Below, in pieces: positions 53,561 through 61,114 of a DNA stretch of 64,000 bases (position 1 is the stretch's first letter; the number at the start of each line of letters is the position of its first letter). The notes under the pieces were generated by a model. The model searched no databases. It was not told the origin of the DNA and was given only the letters and a program-made list of their open reading frames with translations. A program made the translations under genes and the position numbers. The DNA lies in assembly GCA_964470555.1 (NCBI GenBank), contig CAYYDG010000007.1, forward strand, positions 1 to 64,000, given 5' to 3'. The DNA is from RBC074 sp964470555. Lineage in GTDB: Bacteria; Acidobacteriota; Blastocatellia; RBC074.

Positions 53561-56500
53561 ATGCAAAAACTGGCAGAAATCTGTATTAAACGTCCGGTCT
53601 TCGCGGCGATGATTATTTTGGCGCTGGTGGTAGTTGGCGCAGCAAGTTACTTCAAGCTTGGTGTTGACCGGTTTCCGACGATTGATGTCCCGACTGTGAC
53701 CGTCCGAACCAATTTGCCCGGCGCTTCGCCCGAAGAAGTCGAAGCCGCGGTCGCGCAAATTCTGGAAGAATCAGTCAACACGGTAGAAGGCGTTGAAATC
53801 CTGCGCTCGGTTTCCAGCCAGGGGCGTTCGTTCGTGATGGCGACGTTCAATCTGAACCGTAACATTGACGACGCTGCTCAGGATGTCCGAGATCGGATTC
53901 AGGGCGCGTTGCGATTGTTGCCGCCGGGAACCGATCCGCCTGTGGTGCAGAAATCCGACAGCGACATGTCGCCCGTCATATCCATTGCCTTGTCGTCGAA
54001 TCGCTCCATACGCGAATTGACGGAATTGGCGGACAAGGTCGTCAAAAAACAGATTGAACGTTCCAACGGCGTCGGCGAAGTCCAAATCGTCGGCGGATTG
54101 ACCCGCTCGATCAATATCTGGGTGGACGCTGACCGGCTGGCCGCTTACAGACTTCCCATCACACAAATTAGGCAAGCCATTGTTCGTCAAAACACAGACG
54201 TTCCGGGCGGCAATGTGGATGCCGGACGCCGCGAAGTTACGTTGCGAACCATGGGACGTGTCGTTTCGCCGGCGGATTTCAATGACCTGATCGTCACCAA
54301 TGTGGGAGCCGCGCAGGTTCGCATACGCGATCTGGGCGAAGCCGAAGACGGAACCAAGGAACAGCGGTCGTTGGCACGATTGAACGGCGTTCCGGCGGTA
54401 ATCGTGGAAATTCGCAGGCAATCCGGCGCCAACACCATGGCCGTCATTGACGACGTGAAAAAGAACATGGATCGAGTGCAGGCGATGTTGCCGCAGGATG
54501 TCAAACTGGAAATCATACGCGATCAATCACGGTACATTTCCAACGCCCTGCATGAAATCAACACCCACCTGGTGTTGGGCAGTATTCTGGCCTGTCTGGT
54601 CGTGTTTGTTTTCATGCGGTCGTGGCGTTCTATGATTATTGCCGGCATCGCCATCCCGGCTTCTGTTGTTTCCACCTTCGGCATGATGAAAGCGCTGGAT
54701 TTCACGCTCAACAGCGTGACGATGCTGGCGTTGGTGCTGATGGTCGGCGTGGTGATTGACGACGCCATTGTCGTTCTGGAAAACATTTTCCGCTTCATCG
54801 AAGAGAAGAAGATGCACCCGATGGAGGCGGCCAAAGAAGCGACAAAAGAGATCGGGTTGGCTGTTCTGGCTACCACCTTGTCATTGGTGGTGATCTTTTT
54901 GCCGGTTTCATTCATGTCGTCGGTGTCAGGCCGATTTCTGTATCAGTTCGGCATTACTGCCGCCGTGGCGATCATGGTCAGTTTGCTGGTGTCATTCACT
55001 CTGACGCCGACGATGAGCGCACGATTGATCAGCGCCAAGGAAGTTCACGCAGAAGAAGCCGCATCGCGCAAAGGTTTTTACCGATTCATTGACGGGATTT
55101 ATACCTGGATGCTTCGTCTGGTGTTGCGGCATCGCATTGCGGTGGCAGCTTTGTCGTTGCTGGTCATTGCCTCGTCGGTTCCGTTGTATGGACTGGTCAA
55201 ACAGGACTTCATTCCGAGCAACATTGACGAAGGCGAATTCAGCGTCAGCATGAGCGCACCGGAAGGAACCAGCCTGATAGCCATGGATGAAGCATTGGCC
55301 GAAGTGGAAAAAGAGTTGAAGGACATGCCGGAAATCCGAACGATTCTTGGTTCGGCAGGCAGTTCATTCATGGGATCGGTCAATTTCGCCGATGTCTGGT
55401 TGCGTATGGCTCCACACGAAGAGCGCACGGTCAATCTGACCAAATTCTGGAATGGGTTGAAACGCGGCGAACCGCTGGCTGTCTTTGAAGGCAATTATTC
55501 CGCCCGCGATTTGCAGCAAAAAGTTCGTCAGAAATTGCGTAAGTTCACACATCTGCGCCCGACGGTGCGCAATCCGCAGACGATCAATCTGGGCGGTGGC
55601 AGCGGATTTACCGACCTGGATTTTGTGCTGCGCGGCCCGGATTTGACCAAACTGGTCGGATACGCCAATCAATTGCGAGATCGCGCGCCGGAATTGGGAT
55701 TGCAGGATGCCGACGTGACCTTGAAGCTGGACAAGCCGGAATTGCGCGTCAACATTGATCGCCAGCGAGCCGCTGACCTCGGCGTGGATTCGACGGACAT
55801 TGCCACGGCGCTCCGAATCATGGTCGGCGGCGACGAACGTGTCTCGCGGTTTCATGACGAACAGATGAATGAAGATTACGACGTGCAAGTCCGACTGAAA
55901 CAAGGAGACCGCAACGATCAGGAAACGATTGCGCGGTTGTTCGTTCCGTCTTCGCGCGGAGGATTGGTCAATCTGGAAAATCTGGTCAAGCTGGAATCTT
56001 CGACGGCGTCTTCGCGTATTGACCGCATTGATCGTCAGCGACAGGTTTCGATTCGCGCCAATGTCGCGCCGGGCTTTGCGCTGGCTGATCGTATTCAAGC
56101 GTTGCGCGACGCCGTCGCCAAGATGGACATGCCGCAGGGATATTCGACGACTGTTTCGGGACGGGCGCGCGAACTGGAAAAAACCTTCACGGAATTCATC
56201 ATCGCCTTCCTGCTTTCGATTGCGTTCATGTATATGATTCTGGCGTCGCAATTTGAAAGCGTCATCCATCCGGTGACGATTTTGCTCAGTCTGCCGCTGG
56301 CGATTCCGTTCGCGTTGATTTCGTTATGGGCGATGAACGACACCTTGAATTTATATTCGGCACTGGGAATTCTGGTCTTGTTCGGCGTGGTCAAGAAAAA
56401 TTCCATTCTGCAGATTGACCACATGAACGGATTGCGCGCCAAAGGCATGGCTCGATACGACGCCATCATTCAGGCCAACCGGGATCGGTTGCGCCCGATT

Positions 56501-56818
56501 TTGATGACCACGCTGGCTTTGGTTGCCGGTATGACTCCGCTGGCTTTGGGCACAGGACCCGGAGCCGAAGAGCGTCGTTCCATTGCCATCGTTGTGATCG
56601 GAGGTCAGAGCTTGTCGTTGCTGCTGACGTTGTTGGCAACGCCGGTTGCTTATTCGATTTTTGACGACATTGCCGCTTGGTTCGGTCGTCGAGTTCGAGT
56701 GCAGCCTGCGGCGCAACCAGCGCCAGTTCAGCCCACCTTGAATGCGACCGACACCGAACAATCGCCATCCGGCGATGTCGTCGCTGCCAGGGCTGCTCAC
56801 TCCGAGGCGGGGGACTAA
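53561..56818 (+). CDS. RND-family efflux permease (AcrB/HAE1-like)
   Basis: A 1085-aa inner-membrane RND transporter with the duplicated layout: TM1 (~12-32), a large periplasmic loop, TM2-6 (~335-495), TM7 (~525), second loop, TM8-12 (~870-1035). Motifs: RPVFAAMIILALVVVG, the TM4 motif VLMVGVVIDDAIVVLENIFRF with the proton-relay aspartates (VVIDDAIV), and LGILVLFGVVKKNSILQIDHMN with the TM10 Lys. No periplasmic adaptor or outer-membrane factor gene is adjacent, so partners must be encoded elsewhere. A bidirectional hairpin follows the gene. Confidence 0.93.
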   Translation: MQKLAEICIKRPVFAAMIILALVVVGAASYFKLGVDRFPTIDVPTVTVRTNLPGASPEEVEAAVAQILEESVNTVEGVEILRSVSSQGRSFVMATFNLNRNIDDAAQDVRDRIQGALRLLPPGTDPPVVQKSDSDMSPVISIALSSNRSIRELTELADKVVKKQIERSNGVGEVQIVGGLTRSINIWVDADRLAAYRLPITQIRQAIVRQNTDVPGGNVDAGRREVTLRTMGRVVSPADFNDLIVTNVGAAQVRIRDLGEAEDGTKEQRSLARLNGVPAVIVEIRRQSGANTMAVIDDVKKNMDRVQAMLPQDVKLEIIRDQSRYISNALHEINTHLVLGSILACLVVFVFMRSWRSMIIAGIAIPASVVSTFGMMKALDFTLNSVTMLALVLMVGVVIDDAIVVLENIFRFIEEKKMHPMEAAKEATKEIGLAVLATTLSLVVIFLPVSFMSSVSGRFLYQFGITAAVAIMVSLLVSFTLTPTMSARLISAKEVHAEEAASRKGFYRFIDGIYTWMLRLVLRHRIAVAALSLLVIASSVPLYGLVKQDFIPSNIDEGEFSVSMSAPEGTSLIAMDEALAEVEKELKDMPEIRTILGSAGSSFMGSVNFADVWLRMAPHEERTVNLTKFWNGLKRGEPLAVFEGNYSARDLQQKVRQKLRKFTHLRPTVRNPQTINLGGGSGFTDLDFVLRGPDLTKLVGYANQLRDRAPELGLQDADVTLKLDKPELRVNIDRQRAADLGVDSTDIATALRIMVGGDERVSRFHDEQMNEDYDVQVRLKQGDRNDQETIARLFVPSSRGGLVNLENLVKLESSTASSRIDRIDRQRQVSIRANVAPGFALADRIQALRDAVAKMDMPQGYSTTVSGRARELEKTFTEFIIAFLLSIAFMYMILASQFESVIHPVTILLSLPLAIPFALISLWAMNDTLNLYSALGILVLFGVVKKNSILQIDHMNGLRAKGMARYDAIIQANRDRLRPILMTTLALVAGMTPLALGTGPGAEERRSIAIVVIGGQSLSLLLTLLATPVAYSIFDDIAAWFGRRVRVQPAAQPAPVQPTLNATDTEQSPSGDVVAARAAHSEAGD

Positions 56819-56834
56819 ATCCAGTCTCCGTCCC

Positions 56835-56869
56835 CAGTGTCCGGTTTCAATCTTTGAAACCGGACACTG
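56835..56869. terminator. Bidirectional hairpin between convergent genes
   Basis: A perfect 16-bp stem (56835-56850 with 56854-56869) with a 3-nt loop, between the ends of the RND permease and the DnaC-like gene. No T-run follows; it may be a REP-like palindrome serving as terminator. Confidence 0.6.
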
Positions 56870-56880
56870 CCACCTGAGAG

Positions 56881-57666
56881 CTAACCTGACTTTTTACGGC
56901 GAGACGTGATTGTTGAATGACGACGTTCCGACTGCCCGCGTTTTTTTCCCATCTCAATTCGATAATCCGAACCTTTGATGATGACGGTTTTGCACATTTC
57001 GTGCATCCGCGAACGCAATCGAACGCCTACGCGCTCGGTCAAAGTTTCTTCGTTAGGGTTGGTCGGTTCGTCCAGGTAATTGGTCGTGAGAATCGTGACT
57101 TTGTGGTCGTTGTATCGGTTGTTGATGATCTGCGTCATGGTGTCGCGCACCCAGTCGGTCGGCTTCATTGCGCCGAGTTCGTCCAGCACCAACACTTCCG
57201 CGTCATAAATCGGAGCCAGTACGCCGAGTTCCGAGCTGTTCGACACAGGGTTGTAACTGTTTTGAATCTCTTTCAGCAGATCGCGGAAATCATAAAACAG
57301 ACAGGAAATACCCTTTTCCATCAACGCTTTGATCGTAGCCACCGCCAGATGCGTTTTGCCAACTCCGCACGGCCCCATCAACAACAATCCCATTTCCAGC
57401 AGCGGATATTCGCGCACCAGCGTCTGTGCGTCGTTCAACGCATAAGATTGCGATTGGAACACTTCGTCGAATTTGATGTTGTCGCCTTGCGGGTGGTAAT
57501 TCAGCAACGTGCATTCTTCGTAGCGTTTGGGAATGCAGGCGCGCGTCACCAATTGCGCGCGGCGGTCTTTGACCTGGCAGCGGCAAGGTTTTGCGCCTTT
57601 GCCGACGACGACTTCCCAGCCGGTTCCGGCGCAAAATTCGCAAACTTCGTTTTGACCTGATTGCAT
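56881..57666 (-). CDS. DnaC/IstB-type AAA+ ATPase with N-terminal Cys motif
   Basis: 261 aa. The N-terminus has a zinc-knuckle-like CEFCAGTGW...CRC (residues ~9-30). The AAA+ core carries Walker A MGPCGVGKTHLAVA, Walker B VLVLDELG, sensor-1 TILTTNYL and the Arg-finger region GVRLRSRMHEMC. This is the architecture of phage and chromosomal DnaC-like helicase loaders (DnaI type). The C-terminal tail is basic. No helicase gene is adjacent. It stands alone and is convergent with the RND gene. Confidence 0.85.
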   Translation of the reverse strand: MQSGQNEVCEFCAGTGWEVVVGKGAKPCRCQVKDRRAQLVTRACIPKRYEECTLLNYHPQGDNIKFDEVFQSQSYALNDAQTLVREYPLLEMGLLLMGPCGVGKTHLAVATIKALMEKGISCLFYDFRDLLKEIQNSYNPVSNSSELGVLAPIYDAEVLVLDELGAMKPTDWVRDTMTQIINNRYNDHKVTILTTNYLDEPTNPNEETLTERVGVRLRSRMHEMCKTVIIKGSDYRIEMGKKRGQSERRHSTITSRRKKSG

Positions 57667-57871
57667 ATCAGAACTTCTTGGATTGGCGGATGTCCGTCGA
57701 ATTGATGGTTTGTCCTTTAACGAGGCGCGGATTATAGGGACGAGGATTCAGCCTTTCAAGGCGACGATAGAAGGATCACTTTTGCCTTTTGTTTTTTTCA
57801 GGTTGTACAATCGCCGCCGTTGAACGCTCCGGTTCGACTCAAATTTCAATTCAAAACGTCCGGGAAAAATT

Positions 57872-58141
57872 ATGTCAAAAAGAGTTTTTCAAATCGTGTT
57901 GTTGATTGCGATGGTCGTTGGAGTGGCGCTGTCGGCGCAAGCGCAGAAAACCGCTTCTCCCACGCCGCAAAAGACCAGCAGCGCCAGCGCAACCTGCGAT
58001 GGCGCGTTAGACCTCGTTCCGGCAAAATCCATGAGTTTTGCGCGCAAACGCCGCCCGAATTCGGTTTCGAAAGGCGAAAGCAAATCACAACCAGCGCCTG
58101 CCGCCGAAGCCAAAGCGCAACCCAAACCGTCGGGCAATTGA
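57872..58141 (+). CDS. Small secreted Pro/Ala/Lys-rich protein
   Basis: 89 aa: a clear signal peptide (MSKRVFQIVLLIAMVVGVALSAQAQ) and a low-complexity mature part rich in Ser, Pro, Ala and Lys with a single Cys (SATCDGALDLVPAKSMSFARK). GGGAAAAATT precedes the ATG. No family recognised. It is 35 nt before the O-antigen-ligase gene. Confidence 0.6.
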   Translation: MSKRVFQIVLLIAMVVGVALSAQAQKTASPTPQKTSSASATCDGALDLVPAKSMSFARKRRPNSVSKGESKSQPAPAAEAKAQPKPSGN

Positions 58142-58176
58142 GCGCAGACGCAGTATTTTTCCCAACCCGCCACAGA

Positions 58177-60189
58177 ATGAAATCCAAAGCGAAAACATCC
58201 ACCAACTCCACAGGCATCAGCCTGCTTGAAATTGCGTTTCTGGTCTTGCCGTTGCTGGCGCTGATTCCGAATTTTTTTGTCATTCCTTCCTTGAATTATC
58301 CGGGATTGGCTACGCAGGAGGTGGCGTTTTCCGTAGCTTCTGCGGTGATTGCCGCCCTCGGTCTGGTCACGTTGGTGCGCTCCGCTTCCACGCTGTCATT
58401 GTCGCGTGAACAATTGCTGCTGGCCGGAGCGTTGCTGGCGTTTATTGTGTGGCAAGCGGTTTCGCTGATCTGGTCGCCGGTGAAATACGAAGGCATTCGC
58501 GTGATCGGCATCTGGTTCGGCTTTGCGATTTTCTTTCTCGCCGCAATGACCGCCATGCGCCAGCACACCGCAGTCATGCTGCATTACGTGCTGACGGCGG
58601 TGTGCGCTGTGCTGGCTTGTTTGCTGATTTACGAACGCCTGGTGTTTGGCGAAAACATGCTGGGCATCATTTTCAATCACGGCATCACATCGGAAATTCT
58701 GGTCATGCTGTTGCCGCTGCAAGTGTTGAATTACCTGTGTAGCCGCAAAACCGGTTTGATGTTCGTTTCGATTGCGGTTTCAGGTCTGAGCGTCGTCGCC
58801 CTGCTGATCGGCTTGCGACGCGGAGCCATCATCGCTCTGGTGATGGTCATGATTTTGATTGGTGTCGGTTTGGCGGCCAAACACTTTCAACTGGCTGACC
58901 GTCGGCGATTGTTTATTCTGGCCGCTGTGTTGATCGTCGCCGCCGGATTCATCGGCGTGCGTTACCGTGACGCCATCGTGTTCCGCATTCAAGGCGCGAC
59001 GCAATTGCAATCTGTCGAAGGCGGTTTGACCCATCGCTTGCGCGGTTGGATCACCGCCTGGGAAATGGGCAAACGCAACGCTCTCATTGGAGTTGGGCAA
59101 GCGGGATACGCGGCAGAATATGGCGAATACAGGCCTTTTTTCGCATCGAATCCCAGCTACGAATCCGTCGTCAAAGGCGTTGCCACCGAAGACACCGACG
59201 AAATCCGCAGCCCGCAAGTCCACAACGAATACCTGCAAATTTTCGCCGAACTCGGTTTGATCGGATTGTTGTTGTTCGCCGTGTTCTGGGTTCAACTCGG
59301 CTGGCGATTCTGGCAATGGGGCAAATCGGACGGGGAATCGGACTATTGGATTTGGGGTGTCTGGTTGGGAATCATCGCCTTCAGCATCAGTTCGGTGTTC
59401 AGTTCGTTTTCGTTTCGGTACACGCCCAGCGTGTTCATCTTTGCGTGTTTGCTGGCCGTAGGCTTTGGTTTTGCAAGAGACAATGTCAGTAGCCCGACTG
59501 TAAAAGAGGGCTTCGCGCTTCCTAGATTCGCCGCACTGGCTGCCGCAACCGTCGCTATCATTCTTTCTTTGGCCTTCACCGCGCGAGCCTACAACGTTTA
59601 CGCCAGCCAGTTGCTGCAAGGACAAGCCACGCTTCGTACCGAAGTTCTGGACTTCACGTTTTATCCCGACAAGCCTGCGGACAACGACCGATTGGAACGC
59701 CGTTACAAACAAGTGTTGGAACTGGATTCGGAAAACATCGGAGCTCATTTTGGCTACGGCTTGCTGTTGTTTCAGATGAAACGTCCCGACGAAGCCATCC
59801 CGCATCTGGAAATCGGATTGAATGGCGGATACAACCGCAGCTTCGGTTATGTGGCCTTGGCGTTTGCGCACGAACAAGCGGGCAATCTGTCCCGCGCGAC
59901 TCAATTGATGAAGCATTGTTTGTCGGCTTACCCGGAATCGGTCTTTGGCCGAGCCGTTTACGCTGAATTGCTGGCCAAAGAAGGCCGCACTGCCGAAGCC
60001 GAAGAGCAACAAGCTTACATGCGATCCTACAAATCATTCGACCACGCCAGTTGGACGCTGGCCCTTCGCACCAAAGCGGAAAACGCCGTCGCCGAAGCCA
60101 AAACGCGCGGCTTGATTCCGCTGGACAAACTGATGCCGCAACTGGCCGCTCGCCTGGTGTTCTGGCGCGCGTTTCATTACTTGAAATAA
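58177..60189 (+). CDS. O-antigen ligase/Wzy-type membrane protein with C-terminal TPRs
   Basis: About 670 aa. It starts at the ATG at 58177 (upstream frame to 57820 is non-coding in style). It has about 12 membrane helices with a Wzy_C-type O-antigen ligase core, including the periplasmic loop ending in VHNEYLQIFAELGLIGLLLF (H349). After the last helix (~475) come TPR-like repeats (LDSENIGAHFGYGLLLFQM, RPDEAIPHLEIGLNGGYN, LSRATQLMKHCLSAYPE, ~500-640). Such proteins polymerise or transfer lipid-linked glycans at the membrane, or act in pilin glycosylation; the target is unknown. Confidence 0.85.
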   Translation: MKSKAKTSTNSTGISLLEIAFLVLPLLALIPNFFVIPSLNYPGLATQEVAFSVASAVIAALGLVTLVRSASTLSLSREQLLLAGALLAFIVWQAVSLIWSPVKYEGIRVIGIWFGFAIFFLAAMTAMRQHTAVMLHYVLTAVCAVLACLLIYERLVFGENMLGIIFNHGITSEILVMLLPLQVLNYLCSRKTGLMFVSIAVSGLSVVALLIGLRRGAIIALVMVMILIGVGLAAKHFQLADRRRLFILAAVLIVAAGFIGVRYRDAIVFRIQGATQLQSVEGGLTHRLRGWITAWEMGKRNALIGVGQAGYAAEYGEYRPFFASNPSYESVVKGVATEDTDEIRSPQVHNEYLQIFAELGLIGLLLFAVFWVQLGWRFWQWGKSDGESDYWIWGVWLGIIAFSISSVFSSFSFRYTPSVFIFACLLAVGFGFARDNVSSPTVKEGFALPRFAALAAATVAIILSLAFTARAYNVYASQLLQGQATLRTEVLDFTFYPDKPADNDRLERRYKQVLELDSENIGAHFGYGLLLFQMKRPDEAIPHLEIGLNGGYNRSFGYVALAFAHEQAGNLSRATQLMKHCLSAYPESVFGRAVYAELLAKEGRTAEAEEQQAYMRSYKSFDHASWTLALRTKAENAVAEAKTRGLIPLDKLMPQLAARLVFWRAFHYLK

Positions 60190-60291
60190 GTCGTAGCAAG
60201 GCCAGCACGAAAAACGAGCGGCAAGGAAAGGAAGAATTTCGATTGGCAATTCCTTTTGGCAGGAGTTTATGATTGCCGCCGGAGGTCAACA

Positions 60292-60612
60292 ATGATGAGC
60301 ACAATGCAACTCGAAGCGAAATTGTTGTGGCTGCGAACCGAAGTTGATGAGGCGTTACAGGATGTCGCGCAGAAAAAACAGTTTGAATCACTGTTGCCGA
60401 AAGAGCGTGAAGCGCTCAGGATCGAAATCGTGCGGGCTAAAAATAGAAGGCTCGCTCCTTATTTTGACGAAGCCTTAAAAGGGATGATTGGTGATGAAGA
60501 ACCACCCAGCGCTGAAGAGCTACAGGCCGCTTTAGTCGCTGAAGGCATTAAGCCGGAAGAAAACCTGCTCAGCCGTATGTTGATTGAAACGCGAGAGGAA
60601 TCGCTGACATGA
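60292..60612 (+). CDS. Putative antitoxin partner of a PIN toxin
   Basis: A 106-aa, mostly helical, acidic protein (MMSTMQLEAKLLWLRTEVDE, then LPKEREALRIEIVRAKNRR and PPSAEELQAALVAEGIKPEE). GGAGGTC is 4-5 nt upstream of the ATG. It overlaps by four bases the start of the PIN-domain gene at 60609, the usual antitoxin-toxin layout. I do not recognise its DNA-binding class with confidence. Confidence 0.6.
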   Translation: MMSTMQLEAKLLWLRTEVDEALQDVAQKKQFESLLPKEREALRIEIVRAKNRRLAPYFDEALKGMIGDEEPPSAEELQAALVAEGIKPEENLLSRMLIETREESLT

Positions 60613-61099
60613 ATTATTTTTGGCTGGATGCCAGTGCCCTTGCCAAGCGATACGTGCCTGAGACCGGTTCATCGCTGATGAATCGTCTTTTCGCTGTCGC
60701 ACCAGCAACTTCTCTGGTGTGTTTGCTCGAAGGCATCGGCGAAGTGATTTCAATTCTGGTTCGTGTGCGCAATCGAGGCGACCTTTCTGCGAACAAATTC
60801 CGCCAAACAATGTCGCGTCTCAGTCTCGAAATCATACGCAACAACGACATTGAAAAACTCTCTCCGACCCGATTCAAGTGACAGCATCCTGGCAATGGAT
60901 TGAGCGACATTCGCTCAACAGCACAGACTCAATCATCCTGCAATGCGCGTTCGACAAAGCCAATGAGTTCCGAGCCGACGGCCACGATCTGGTTTTGGTT
61001 AGCGCCGATGCCCGTCTGATTCGCGCCGCCAACACAGCGGGAATCATGGCGTTCAATCCTGAAACAGACGCCCAAGCCGGGCTTGACGCTTTGCTCTAA
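60609..61099 (+). pseudogene. PIN-domain toxin (VapC-like) broken by a frameshift
   Basis: The 5' part (60609-60881) encodes FWLDASALAKRYVPETGSSLMNRLF... with the first PIN aspartate (D8), then stops at TGA (60879-60881). A second frame from GTG 60878 continues the domain: VTASWQWIERHSLNSTDSIILQCAFDKA and DLVLVSADARLIRAANTAGIMAFNPE with the later acidic residues of the PIN site. Restoring one base after TTCAA near 60877 joins them as TRFKVTASWQW. Either it is a one-base deletion that disables the toxin, or a sequence error. A GTGA overlap could also couple the two halves. Confidence 0.65.
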
Positions 61100-61114
61100 A
61101 ATTCCCGCCCGCTT

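Noticed and set aside
60878..61099. Second half of the PIN domain as an independent gene
   Set aside because: It begins in mid-domain and lacks the first catalytic aspartate; it is better explained as the frameshifted 3' part of the gene at 60609.
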